From NCBI GenBank assembly GCA_964509125.1, contig CAZDVZ010000030.1, positions 1 to 23,753 of the forward strand: a DNA stretch of 23,753 bases. Direction: 5' to 3'. The notes below the pieces were generated by a model, which was not told the origin of the DNA, searched no databases, and worked only from the letters and a program-made list of their open reading frames with translations. Positions 1 through 8,793 of the stretch are shown here, piece by piece. The stretch's first letter is position 1; each line of letters opens with the position of its first letter. The position numbers and the translations under genes are program-made. Source of the stretch: SIG653 sp964509125. GTDB taxonomy: Bacteria > Bacillota > Clostridia > Oscillospirales > CAG-382.

Positions 1-22
1 GGGTTCCCACACAGCGGTATTT

Positions 23-51
23 ATTATATCACATCTTTTTCCATTTTGCAA
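23..51 (-). promoter_or_regulatory. Predicted promoter reading out of the left edge
   Basis: On the minus strand there is a TTGCAA box (46-51), a 17-nt spacer, and a perfect TATAAT (23-28) preceded by TG at the extended -10 position. Transcription would start near position 16 and leave the window, so the gene served is not visible. It is divergent from the cdaA promoter. Confidence 0.55.
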
Positions 52-171
52 TACCTTTTTTAAAAAAAATAAAAAAAGTTTTATCAGTTTTTTTGCCTGT
101 GAATTTCTGATTTAAATACCACCGTTGGATTCACTTAGGTTAACAAATTTTAAAAAACATAGTTAATTCTA

Positions 172-200
172 TTGACATTTTAGAGGGTGTGTGATAAAAT
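172..200 (+). promoter_or_regulatory. Predicted sigma-A promoter of the cdaA operon
   Basis: TTGACA (172-177), 17-nt spacer, TAAAAT (195-200), with TG at 192-193 forming an extended -10. The predicted start is near 207, giving a leader of about 35 nt before the cdaA ATG at 241, too short for a riboswitch. No other convincing promoter was seen in front of the eight genes that follow. Confidence 0.8.
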
Positions 201-240
201 CGTTATTATCTAAAAGTGTAAGTGGGTGAAAGTGTAGGGT

Positions 241-1113
241 ATGATAGAATATTTCAAAAACTTAATACAAAGGCTCAGTTTTATTGAGATAAAAGATGTT
301 ATAGACATACTCATTGTTGCGATTATTTTTTCATATGCAATAAAGTTTCTTCGTGACAGAAGAGCGACTAAATTAGTCGGCGGTATGGCACTTGTACTTT
401 TACTCATACTTATAGGAAGCATATTTGAGTTGAGCTTGCTTAACTTTATTTTGTCAAATATTTCTCAAGTCGGTCTTGTTGCAATAATTGTGGTTTTTCA
501 GCCGGAGCTTAGAAGCGCGTTGGAAAAAATGGGGCGTGGCGCCGGCAAATTTGGAACCAAGTTGAAAGGCGGGAGCGAATCGGAGGTTGACGAGTTTATT
601 GTTGATCTTGCAAGAACGGCGTGTGAGCTTTCCGCTTTGAAAACGGGTGCGCTTATCGTTATTGAAAGGGGAACAAATCTTGAAAATATGATAAAAGACG
701 GAACTGTTGTGGACGCGAAAGTTTCTCCCCGTCTTTTGGGAAATATTTTTTATAACAAAGCTCCTCTTCATGACGGTGCTGTAATAATTCGGGATTTTAG
801 AGTATATATGGCGGGGTGTGTTCTTCCTTTGTCAGAAGAAAACGAAGCTTTAAAAAATTTGGGCACAAGACACAGAGCGGGAGTTGGAATGTCCGAAAAA
901 AGCGATGCTGTTGTTATAATTGTATCAGAAGAAACGGGAATAATATCAATAGCTATTGACGGTAATTTGAAACGAGGTTTTACTGAAAAAAGCTTTGTTG
1001 AGCACATAAAATCGGTTTTGATTCGAGAAGAAAACGGGAAGCATGGAAACAAAGTCGAAAGTGGTTTTTTGGGCAGCATAAAGGGTTTTTTCAACGGTGA
1101 TAAAAAAGATTGA
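241..1113 (+). CDS. cdaA: Diadenylate cyclase CdaA (membrane-bound c-di-AMP synthase)
   Basis: Makes cyclic di-AMP from two ATP molecules at the inner face of the membrane. The 290-aa protein has three hydrophobic segments in roughly the first 85 residues, then a DisA_N cyclase domain. Both active-site signatures are intact: D178-G179-A180 (in LHDGAVIIRD) and R210-H211-R212 (in GTRHRAG). Length and layout are normal for CdaA. The ATG at 241 gives the typical N-terminus just before the first membrane helix; upstream pairing with 16S rRNA is weak (GTGGGTG about 12 nt away). It is the first gene after the 172-200 promoter. The next gene begins 13 nt after its stop and encodes its usual partner CdaR. 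In Bacillus glmM follows this pair; here recJ and relA follow. Confidence 0.96.
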   Translation: MIEYFKNLIQRLSFIEIKDVIDILIVAIIFSYAIKFLRDRRATKLVGGMALVLLLILIGSIFELSLLNFILSNISQVGLVAIIVVFQPELRSALEKMGRGAGKFGTKLKGGSESEVDEFIVDLARTACELSALKTGALIVIERGTNLENMIKDGTVVDAKVSPRLLGNIFYNKAPLHDGAVIIRDFRVYMAGCVLPLSEENEALKNLGTRHRAGVGMSEKSDAVVIIVSEETGIISIAIDGNLKRGFTEKSFVEHIKSVLIREENGKHGNKVESGFLGSIKGFFNGDKKD

Positions 1114-1126
1114 CAGGGGGAAAAGT

Positions 1127-2497
1127 ATGGAAGAAAAAAACAAAATTGAAATTGAAGACTCCCAAAATGCCGATGGATCATCCGGTGAAAATGCCGTACG
1201 AAACGAAGATAGTAAAAAACGCAAACGCTCTCGCGCTATTGGTACGTTTGTTTTGTCGCTTTTAGCGTCGATTGTTTTGTGGATTGTGGCAGTTGATTAT
1301 GAAGTAACGGATTATGAAAAAACATTTACAAATATAAATGTGCAAGTGAAGGGAAAAACGGAGCTTTTGGGTGAAAAAGGGATGCAAGTAGAAACTGATG
1401 ATTCTTTTAGGCTTGATGTAACCGTTAGCGGTAAAAGGAGTCAACTTTCTCTTTTGGATTCTTCAAGTTTTACTGCGTATATCGATGTGTCCTCCATAGA
1501 AAAAGAGGGAAGTTCTCAGTTGAAGTTGGAAATAGAACCTATAAACGGCATTGAAATTGTCAGTCAATCAAGTTCTTATCTGTGGGTTAAGGCAGAAAAA
1601 AGAATAACACAGACGTTCAATCTAAATGCTTTGATGGGCACAGTTCAGCTTGAGAACGGGGTTGAGTATGAGCTTCGCTCCAGCGTTAAAGAAGTTTCCG
1701 TAACAGGTTCGGAAAGTTTGCTTCGCAATGTGGAAAATGTCGTAGCTTATGTGAATCCCGAACCGAAAAACGTAACCGAATCATTCAGCAGCAGGTGCAA
1801 AATTATTATAGAATCCGAAGGGGAGATAGATTCATCTCTTTTAACTGTAACGCCGGAATATTGTGACATAGATGTGGTGCTTACGAAAGAAAAATCCGTG
1901 CCCGTTCATTTTAATGTGGAAGGGGTTGAAGATATAGATTACGGTGCTTCTTTCAGTTTTCAAGATGATAAAAAAGAAAGAAAGTTGCTTGTTTCGGGTG
2001 AGCCGAAGATAATTGATTCTTTAGATGAGATTTTGGTTAATATTCCGTATGAGAAAATTGTGAATCGCATAGAAAGTCTTGATTCGGGAAAAGAAAATTT
2101 TACTATTGAAGGTATTGTCGAGTATCCCGAAGGTGTTGAATCCGTAGATGGAATATTAGTTTTGGAAGTAAACGTCAATGTGGAAAAACGAGAAATTGCC
2201 GTGAGTGGAAACAAGGTTTCCATAGACGGTGTGCCGGAAGATTTTTTTGCACAGGCGAATGACGTTGTTATTTCCGTTTGGGGGCTTTCTGAAGAGCTTG
2301 ACAACATAACTTTGTTGGACGATATTACAATTTCTGTTGATGTTTCCGAAAAAAAGCTTGAAGAGGGATCTATAAATGTTTCGGGAACGGTTTACATACA
2401 AAGTTCTGCGTGTATTATGTATAAAAAAGAATGTGAAGTCACATTAAGTATCGCTTTTCGTTCTCCTGCATCCGTTTTAAATCGCGGTGCTTTTTGA
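1127..2497 (+). CDS. cdaR: CdaR / YbbR-domain regulator of CdaA
   Basis: A YbbR-domain protein, known in Bacillus and Listeria to bind CdaA and modulate c-di-AMP output. The 456-aa product has a charged cytoplasmic N-terminus, one membrane helix at about residues 33-52 (FVLSLLASIVLWIVAV), and an extracytoplasmic part in which I recognise about four YbbR-like repeats, starting near YEKTFTNI, TFNLNALMG, VPVHFNVEG and IAVSGNKV. The frame is open from 1097, inside cdaA, but the start is placed at ATG 1127 because AGGGGG (1115-1120) lies 6 nt upstream. cdaR lies directly downstream of cdaA with 13 nt between the genes. The family assignment rests on the helix, the repeat pattern and the position beside cdaA. 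Confidence 0.9.
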   Translation: MEEKNKIEIEDSQNADGSSGENAVRNEDSKKRKRSRAIGTFVLSLLASIVLWIVAVDYEVTDYEKTFTNINVQVKGKTELLGEKGMQVETDDSFRLDVTVSGKRSQLSLLDSSSFTAYIDVSSIEKEGSSQLKLEIEPINGIEIVSQSSSYLWVKAEKRITQTFNLNALMGTVQLENGVEYELRSSVKEVSVTGSESLLRNVENVVAYVNPEPKNVTESFSSRCKIIIESEGEIDSSLLTVTPEYCDIDVVLTKEKSVPVHFNVEGVEDIDYGASFSFQDDKKERKLLVSGEPKIIDSLDEILVNIPYEKIVNRIESLDSGKENFTIEGIVEYPEGVESVDGILVLEVNVNVEKREIAVSGNKVSIDGVPEDFFAQANDVVISVWGLSEELDNITLLDDITISVDVSEKKLEEGSINVSGTVYIQSSACIMYKKECEVTLSIAFRSPASVLNRGAF

Positions 2498-2555
2498 AAA
2501 TTCATCTAAAAAACAGTGAAGGGCAAGATAAAGTTTCTTGCTGGAGGAAAAAGAT

Positions 2556-4637
2556 TTGTATACAAAAAAATGGACAGTAAATAAGACAGATGAAGCTAAA
2601 GTTCAAAGCTTGATGAATGAATTGAATATACCCGCTCTCGTTGCAAAAATTCTGGCGGCAAGAGGGGTTTGCGGAAAAGAAGACGGAGAAAAATATTTAA
2701 GCTGTGACCCCAAGGTTTTATATGATCCTTTTTTGCTTAAGGATATGGATAAAGCCGTTGAAAGAATACAAAAGGCTATCGATTGTAAGGAAAAAGTGTG
2801 TATATATGGAGATTATGATGTAGACGGTATAACTTCTACAATAATACTCTATAAGTTTCTTTCCGAACAGGGCGTGGAATGTACATATTTTATTCCCGAA
2901 AGAATACATGATGGATATGGACTCAGCGCGGGTGCGTTGGAACGACTTGCCAAAGAAGTGTCTCTCATCATCACCGTTGATACGGGAATTACCGCTGTGG
3001 AAGAAGCGAAGCTTGCAAAGAGCTTGGGCATAGATATGGTTATAACCGATCACCACCGATACGGAGACGAGATTCCCGACGCCGTTGCTGTTGTTAATCC
3101 TCACAGATCCGATTGCAGATATCCTTTTAAAAATTTGGCGGGCGTTGGCGTTGTATTTAAGCTTATTTGCGCTTTGTCGGGAGAAAACGGTACAGAAAAA
3201 GCACTCAAGCAATTTGGAGATATTGTTGCAATAGGAACTATAGCCGACGTTATGCCTATTATTGATGAAAATCGCTTTATATCCGCAAACGGACTGGAGA
3301 TTTTAAAAAGCACCGGTAATATTGGTCTTAGAGCTTTGATGGAAGAGGCGGGAGTTTATAAAGACGGCGTTTTGGCAAAGAAACTTAATTCTACAATTGT
3401 GGGATATGTTATTGCACCTCGTATTAATGCCGCCGGCAGAATAACATCAGCTCACAGAGCCGCAGAACTGCTTCTTTCCGAAAACAAACAAGAGGCAAAG
3501 GAGATCGCATCGGAGCTTTGCGAGATAAACAAAAAAAGACAGGCTTTGGAAATGGAAATATTTTCCGAAGCGCTGTTACAAATAGAAGAAAAATGTAAAG
3601 GCGATAGAGTGTTGGTGCTTTGCTCCGATGGATGGCATCAAGGAGTCATTGGTGTTGTTGCATCCAAAATCACTGAAAAGTATTCTCTTCCTTCCATTCT
3701 GATATCCTTCGACGGAGATTTGGGTAAAGGATCGGGGAGAAGTATTAAAGGATTTAGCATAATGGATGCTTTAAAGGACAGCGAGGAGCATTTGGAGAAA
3801 TTTGGAGGTCATGAGCTTGCAGCGGGACTTACCATAAATCGAGACAAGGTTGAAGATTTCCGACGTTCTATAAATGAATACGCAAAAAATAACATGAATG
3901 AAGAGATCACCATTCCTGTTGTTAATATAGATTGTGAGGTTTCTCTTTCCGAGCTTTCGCTTCGATCTGTGAAGGATCTCCAGCTTTTGGAGCCTTACGG
4001 ATTGCAGAATCCTCAACCTATTTTTACAGCTAAAAATTTGGAGATCGTTGATATCGCTCCCATAAGCGAGGGAAAACATATTAAGTTTAAAGTTAAAGAA
4101 AAAGGAGCCAATAGCTTTTTTTACAGCGTTTTCTTCGGAATGCCGTATGACAGCTTTAGCTTTACTTCGGGAGATGTCTGCGATATTGTGTTTTCGGCTG
4201 AAATAAACGAACATTTTAAAACTCAGTCTGTACAGCTTTTTATAAAGCATGTAAGACCTGTCGAAGAGGATAATGACCACGTTTTGCAATCGGAAAAATA
4301 TATATGCTCCCATGAAGATATGGTATATCCTCCTGAGTTTGTGCCTACGTTGGCAGATTTCAGAGCCGTTTTTAAATTTGTTAAAAGCGAATTTACTGTA
4401 GGTCATCCTCATAGAGTGTCTCTTACGTATTTAAGACGGCATATATTGAGAGAGGGCGGAGCATTTATTCCGCTTCCCGCCATAAAGGTAATACTTGAGG
4501 TGTTTGAAGAATATAATTTAGCCAAGTGCCAATTTTTGGGCGATGGCTTTGTTGCGGAAGTTACGATGCTTCCTTCCGGCGGGAGAAAAATTGATTTGGA
4601 ACAATCTAAAGTCCTTGCAAAGGTGAAAGGCAATTAA
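2556..4637 (+). CDS. recJ: Single-stranded-DNA exonuclease RecJ
   Basis: 5'-3' exonuclease acting on single-stranded DNA in recombinational and mismatch repair, in the cytoplasm. The DHH domain carries motif I D86-Y-D-V-D90-G and the D165-H-H167 motif; a DHHA1 domain follows (FGGHELAAGL), then an OB-like part and a C-terminal extension ending in a probable winged helix, as in Firmicutes RecJ. The start is TTG at 2556: GGAGG (2543-2547) lies 8 nt before it, while the in-frame TTG at 2538 lies upstream of that Shine-Dalgarno and would not use it. This gives 693 aa beginning MYTKKWTV, typical of RecJ. It lacks the membrane, PAS and degenerate GGDEF parts of GdpP, so it is not a c-di-AMP phosphodiesterase despite the shared superfamily. 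It lies 58 nt after cdaR. Confidence 0.95.
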   Translation: MYTKKWTVNKTDEAKVQSLMNELNIPALVAKILAARGVCGKEDGEKYLSCDPKVLYDPFLLKDMDKAVERIQKAIDCKEKVCIYGDYDVDGITSTIILYKFLSEQGVECTYFIPERIHDGYGLSAGALERLAKEVSLIITVDTGITAVEEAKLAKSLGIDMVITDHHRYGDEIPDAVAVVNPHRSDCRYPFKNLAGVGVVFKLICALSGENGTEKALKQFGDIVAIGTIADVMPIIDENRFISANGLEILKSTGNIGLRALMEEAGVYKDGVLAKKLNSTIVGYVIAPRINAAGRITSAHRAAELLLSENKQEAKEIASELCEINKKRQALEMEIFSEALLQIEEKCKGDRVLVLCSDGWHQGVIGVVASKITEKYSLPSILISFDGDLGKGSGRSIKGFSIMDALKDSEEHLEKFGGHELAAGLTINRDKVEDFRRSINEYAKNNMNEEITIPVVNIDCEVSLSELSLRSVKDLQLLEPYGLQNPQPIFTAKNLEIVDIAPISEGKHIKFKVKEKGANSFFYSVFFGMPYDSFSFTSGDVCDIVFSAEINEHFKTQSVQLFIKHVRPVEEDNDHVLQSEKYICSHEDMVYPPEFVPTLADFRAVFKFVKSEFTVGHPHRVSLTYLRRHILREGGAFIPLPAIKVILEVFEEYNLAKCQFLGDGFVAEVTMLPSGGRKIDLEQSKVLAKVKGN

Positions 4638-4660
4638 AAGGCGAAAATGAGGCAATTTTT

Positions 4661-6841
4661 ATGGAAGCAACTCTAAAAGCGTTAATGGATGCAATATCCG
4701 GCACTAATGTAAACGGAGAAAAGATAAAAAAAGCATATGAATATTCTGAAAGGATGCATGAAGGACAGTTTAGGGAGTCGGGAGATCCGTATATAATACA
4801 TCCGCTTTCTGTGGCTATTATTTGTGCCGAGCTTAACATGGATACAGATTCCATTTGTGCCGCTTTGCTCCATGATGTTATAGAGGACTGTGCTGATAAA
4901 ACGTGTTTACGCGAGCTGGAAAAGGAATTTGGAGCCGATGTGGCAATGATCGTTGATGGAATTACCAAGCTGGTAAATATCACTTTTGAAAACAAGCAAG
5001 ACGAAAATTTGGAAAATTTGAGAAAAATGTTTTTTGCCATGTCAAAAGACGTTAGAGTTATTTTCGTAAAGCTTGCTGATAGGGTGCACAATATGCGGAC
5101 TTTAAGCCACAAGCGCGAAGAACGACAAAGAGCCATTGCGTTGGAAACAATGCACGTTTATGCCCCTATCGCTCATAGGCTTGGTATACATAAGATAAAG
5201 CAAGAGCTTGAAGACCTTGCGCTTCGTTATCTTGATCCCATAGGTTATAAGGAAATACAACAAGCAATCGATAAAAAATTTGGAGAAAATAAAGATTTTC
5301 TTGAGATCGCAAAGCTTAAGGTTTCGGAAAAGCTTTCCAAATATAATTTAAAATTTTCCATTGTTGGAAGAGTTAAAACTATATACAGTGTTTACCGCAA
5401 AATTTATAACCAGCACAAAGAATTTGATGAGATATATGACTTTTATGCCATAAGAGTCCTTGTGGATACAGAGCTTGACTGTTATACTGCTTTGGGTATA
5501 GTTCACGAAGAATTTAATTTTATACCCGGAAGGTTTAAAGACTATATTTCCACTCCAAAACCCAATCTGTACCGTTCCATACACACTACGGTTATAGGGC
5601 ACAGCGGTGTACCCTTTGAGGTGCAGTTTCGTACTTGGGATATGCATCATACGGCCGAATACGGTCTTGCGGCACATTGGAAATACAAGAGCGGCGAAGC
5701 TTCACAGCAGACGTTTGATGAAAAGTTGCTTTGGATAAGAACTCTTCTTGATACAGTAAACGATGTTGATGATCCCGACGAATTTTTCAGACCTTTGAAG
5801 GTTGACTTTTTTGAAGATGAAATATTCGTTTTCACCCCTAAGGGCGATGTTGTAAATTTGCCTGCAGGGTCAACTCCCATAGATTTTGCATACCATATCC
5901 ATTCCGCTGTTGGAAACAGGATGGTTGGCGCAAAGATAAACGGAAAAATAGTACCTATAGATTCTGTTCTTGAAACAGGGTGCATTATTGAAATAATAAC
6001 ATCTTCCACATCGAAAGGCCCCGGCAGAGATTGGCTTAAGATAGTTCGTACAGGTGAGGCGAGAAGTAAGATACGCCAATTTTTCAAGAAAGAACGCCGA
6101 AGCGAAAATATATCCGTGGGAAAAGGCGAGGTGGACAGGGAACTTAAAAAGTATGTAAAACATTTGAGCGAGGCTCAAAAAGAAGAGATCGTAAGAAATG
6201 TTTGCGAGAGAATTGGTGTTTCCGAGCCTGATGATCTGTATAATAATATAGGATATGGCGGTTTTTCCGTTTCAAAGATCTCCACCAAGCTTAAGGATGA
6301 GGCGGAACGTGTAACGGGAAAACAGGAGGAAAAAGAAGAGATACGTATTCCCGAAACGGTGAAACCGGACAAACCCATGGGAAATTCGGGCGTTGTTGTA
6401 GATTCTGTGGGGAATTTGGACGTTAAATTTGCGAAATGTTGCAGCCCGTTGCCCGGAGATAATATAATTGGCTTCGTTACGCGTGGTCATGGCGTTTCAA
6501 TTCATAAATATGATTGTCCCAATGTTGCAATCGGACTTGAAAACCCTTCTCAAAAGGACAGATGGCTTGTGGCATCATGGGCGGAGAAGAATACTCGCGG
6601 AAAGAGTCGTTTCGAATCGGTGCTCAAGGTATTTATGGATCAGGCACCGGATGCGTTTAAGAATTTTACCGCGGGAATAGCCGCACTCAATATTGACATG
6701 ACGTCATTCTCCATGAATGAAAGCTCAAATGTATTTACGGCGGATATAACCGTTAAATGCGAGAATCTTGAGTCACTCAATATAATTATGAGCGGCATAA
6801 GAAAAATAAAAGGGGTTATTACCGTAAAGAGGGGAAGTTAA
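4661..6841 (+). CDS. relA: Bifunctional (p)ppGpp synthetase/hydrolase Rel
   Basis: Long RelA/SpoT homologue that makes (p)ppGpp on starved ribosomes and degrades it otherwise. Domain order in 726 aa: HD hydrolase (H47, H71-D72, E75-D76, then ADRVHNMRT); synthetase (YDFYAIRV, NLYRSIHTTV, EVQFRT); TGS near 385-448; a helical region; a zinc-finger/RIS domain with C593-C594 (AKCCSPLPGD); and a C-terminal ACT domain. The synthetase loop has RFKD (291-294). The RxKD form is characteristic of bifunctional Rel enzymes, whereas E. coli RelA has ExDD. Hydrolase residues are intact, so both activities are expected. A GAGG at about 4648-4652 precedes the ATG. It lies 23 nt after recJ and 2 nt before dtd. 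The apt gene often found between recJ and relA in Firmicutes is absent. Confidence 0.97.
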   Translation: MEATLKALMDAISGTNVNGEKIKKAYEYSERMHEGQFRESGDPYIIHPLSVAIICAELNMDTDSICAALLHDVIEDCADKTCLRELEKEFGADVAMIVDGITKLVNITFENKQDENLENLRKMFFAMSKDVRVIFVKLADRVHNMRTLSHKREERQRAIALETMHVYAPIAHRLGIHKIKQELEDLALRYLDPIGYKEIQQAIDKKFGENKDFLEIAKLKVSEKLSKYNLKFSIVGRVKTIYSVYRKIYNQHKEFDEIYDFYAIRVLVDTELDCYTALGIVHEEFNFIPGRFKDYISTPKPNLYRSIHTTVIGHSGVPFEVQFRTWDMHHTAEYGLAAHWKYKSGEASQQTFDEKLLWIRTLLDTVNDVDDPDEFFRPLKVDFFEDEIFVFTPKGDVVNLPAGSTPIDFAYHIHSAVGNRMVGAKINGKIVPIDSVLETGCIIEIITSSTSKGPGRDWLKIVRTGEARSKIRQFFKKERRSENISVGKGEVDRELKKYVKHLSEAQKEEIVRNVCERIGVSEPDDLYNNIGYGGFSVSKISTKLKDEAERVTGKQEEKEEIRIPETVKPDKPMGNSGVVVDSVGNLDVKFAKCCSPLPGDNIIGFVTRGHGVSIHKYDCPNVAIGLENPSQKDRWLVASWAEKNTRGKSRFESVLKVFMDQAPDAFKNFTAGIAALNIDMTSFSMNESSNVFTADITVKCENLESLNIIMSGIRKIKGVITVKRGS

Positions 6842-6843
6842 AA

Positions 6844-7275
6844 ATGGTTTTGGCGGTGAGCCGTATAAGTTCCGCTTCTTTGAATGCGGACGGAGAACAT
6901 ATATGCTCTGTGAGTAGAGGACTTTTGGTTTACGTGGGTGTTTCAAAGGATGATACGGAAGAAACGGTACAAAAGGCTGTGGATAAGGTTGTAAACCTTC
7001 GCATATTTCCAAACGATGAAGGCAAAATGTTTTACTCTGTAAAGGATATAAAAGGGGAAATATTGGCGGTGTCAAATTTCACGCTTCTTGCAAACGTAAA
7101 AAGCAGGCGTCCTGATTTTTTAGCTGCGGCAAAACCCGACCTGGCGAAACCTCTTTTTGACTTGTTTGCAAATAAGCTTTTGGAAAGTGTTTCAACCAAA
7201 ACCGGAGTTTTTGGTGCACATATGGAGATAGATTCACGTTCCGACGGCCCTGTGAATATAGTTATAAATGTCTGA
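6844..7275 (+). CDS. dtd: D-aminoacyl-tRNA deacylase (DTD) family, divergent active-site motifs
   Basis: DTD hydrolyses D-aminoacyl-tRNA and glycine mischarged on tRNA-Ala, as a homodimer. The 143-aa length, the overall pattern (GLLVYVGV, VNLRIF, GEILAVS, RRPDF, FGAHM) and the standard position directly after relA support the family. Signature motifs deviate: the usual SQFTL is SNFTL (77-81), the C-terminal G-P-V-T is G-P-V-N (135-138), the usual RAVVQRV start is VLAVSRI, and the segment between SNFTL and RRP is about one residue short. The Gly-cisPro pair (G135-P136), central to chiral proofreading, is kept. AGAGGGG (6828-6834) lies 9 nt before the ATG. It is either a working but diverged DTD or a variant with changed specificity. 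Confidence 0.85.
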   Translation: MVLAVSRISSASLNADGEHICSVSRGLLVYVGVSKDDTEETVQKAVDKVVNLRIFPNDEGKMFYSVKDIKGEILAVSNFTLLANVKSRRPDFLAAAKPDLAKPLFDLFANKLLESVSTKTGVFGAHMEIDSRSDGPVNIVINV

Positions 7276-7302
7276 TTATTAAAGTTAACAAGGTGAAGAG
7301 AT

Positions 7303-8793
7303 ATGCAGCTTTTTATAGATAATAAAACCGAGTATTTGAATGATTATTATTTCCAAACTCTTTGCCTCTTATATTATCCCGGAGAAAAATTTCCCGCAGT
7401 GAGCGACAGCACAAATAAGGCGGAATTTTTCCTTTGGGAGGGAGACGACAAAATTTTTGCCGAAGTGAATTTGTATGCCGAAGGCAGAAAATCCGGCGGT
7501 TATTTTTCCGCGGGATGTGAGATAATAAATGGCGGTACAAAGGACGGCGCCGCAGAGGCGGTTGTAGGTAACGCATTTTTAATTGCCGGCAAGAAGCTGT
7601 TTGGTTTTTTGCCGCCGTGGGGAAGTCTTACGGGACTACGGCCTGTAAAAAGGGCGGGGTATTATCTTTCGAAGGGATATGACCGAGAATATGTTTTTGA
7701 CCTTTTTTCCAAGGCGTATAATGTTTCACAAGATAAAATCGATCTTTCTGTTGATATAGCCATAAGAGAGGCAAAGCTTCTTGAGGGCAGGGAGAAAGAT
7801 TCGTGTTGTCTTTATGTGGCTATCCCGTTTTGCCCTACGCGTTGTATGTATTGTTCTTTTGTGTCATATAGCAACGCAAAGCTTTTTAAAACCATTCCCG
7901 ATTATCTTGTAAGATTAAAAGAAGATATAAGCAGAACCGGGAAAATAATAAAAGAGCTTGGGTTAAAGCTTACACACATATACATTGGAGGCGGAACGCC
8001 CACTACGCTTTCCGTACATGATCTATCAGACTTGCTTCGTTATATGGAAGTGAATTTGGATTATTCCAATTTGAAAGAATTTACTGTAGAAGCGGGTAGA
8101 GCTGATTGTACCACTCTTGAAAAGCTGAGAGCCATAAAACAGGGCGGCGCGGATAGGGTTAGCATCAACCCACAAACTACAAATGATAATGTTTTAAAAC
8201 TAATTGGACGAAACCACACGTCAAAACAATTTTTTGACGCAGCGGAAAATGCTTTTTCCGTCGGTTTTAATTCTGTTAATGCAGATCTTATAGCAGGACT
8301 TCCCGGAGATACGAGGGAGTCTTTCAGAAAAAGCCTTTCGGATGTTATTTCCATGGGCTTTGACAATATTACTCTTCACACGCTTTCTGTAAAGAATGCA
8401 TCTCCCATAAGATTCGATATAGATGGTGTTTATGATCCCCTTGGCGCTATGGTGCGTGAGAACGTGGATTACGCCATGAATACATTGCGTCAAAACGGAT
8501 TTGCACCATATTATTTATATAGGCAGAAAAATACCGTTGGTAACGGTGAAAATACGGGATATGCCAAAGAAGGTAAGGAATGTTTGTACAACATACTTAT
8601 GATGGAAGAACATTCTACGGTGTTTGCCTGTGGTGCGTCGGCAATAACAAAGTTGGTGAACGACGACAAAACAAAAATAATCAGAAAAGCTTTTCCGAAA
8701 TATCCTTTCGAATATCTCGCGGCACCTTCCGGGATCGGTGAAGAGTTGATAAGGACCTTTTACGAGGAAAACAGAAATGACAGAAACTCTTAA
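7303..8793 (+). CDS. hemZ: HemZ-like radical SAM protein (coproporphyrinogen dehydrogenase family)
   Basis: Radical SAM enzyme of the HemN/HemZ group, which oxygen-independently oxidises coproporphyrinogen III, or in some members handles haem. The 496-aa protein has an N-terminal region of about 165 residues before the radical SAM barrel, the arrangement of HemZ rather than HemN or HemW. The cluster motif is C177-x3-C181-x2-C184 (CPTRCMYC), followed by IYIGGGTPTTL (SAM binding) and SINPQTTNDNVLKLIGR. Length and gene order (relA-dtd-hemZ) fit Firmicutes HemZ. AGGTGA lies 6 nt before the ATG. Its last 17 nt overlap the next gene, suggesting translational coupling. Whether this organism makes haem cannot be judged from this window. 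Confidence 0.9.
   Translation: MQLFIDNKTEYLNDYYFQTLCLLYYPGEKFPAVSDSTNKAEFFLWEGDDKIFAEVNLYAEGRKSGGYFSAGCEIINGGTKDGAAEAVVGNAFLIAGKKLFGFLPPWGSLTGLRPVKRAGYYLSKGYDREYVFDLFSKAYNVSQDKIDLSVDIAIREAKLLEGREKDSCCLYVAIPFCPTRCMYCSFVSYSNAKLFKTIPDYLVRLKEDISRTGKIIKELGLKLTHIYIGGGTPTTLSVHDLSDLLRYMEVNLDYSNLKEFTVEAGRADCTTLEKLRAIKQGGADRVSINPQTTNDNVLKLIGRNHTSKQFFDAAENAFSVGFNSVNADLIAGLPGDTRESFRKSLSDVISMGFDNITLHTLSVKNASPIRFDIDGVYDPLGAMVRENVDYAMNTLRQNGFAPYYLYRQKNTVGNGENTGYAKEGKECLYNILMMEEHSTVFACGASAITKLVNDDKTKIIRKAFPKYPFEYLAAPSGIGEELIRTFYEENRNDRNS

Noticed and set aside
201..240. Riboswitch (for example a c-di-AMP sensing element) before cdaA
   Set aside because: The predicted leader is only about 35 nt, too short for any known riboswitch.
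3771..4412. 213-codon minus-strand open frame within recJ
   Set aside because: It overlaps the conserved DHHA1 and C-terminal part of RecJ, has no recognisable domain, and is explained by AT-rich codon use.
2556..4637. RecJ gene as a possible GdpP-type c-di-AMP phosphodiesterase (suggested by the neighbouring cdaA)
   Set aside because: It has no membrane helices, PAS or degenerate GGDEF region, and its length, N-terminus and C-terminal domain are those of RecJ.
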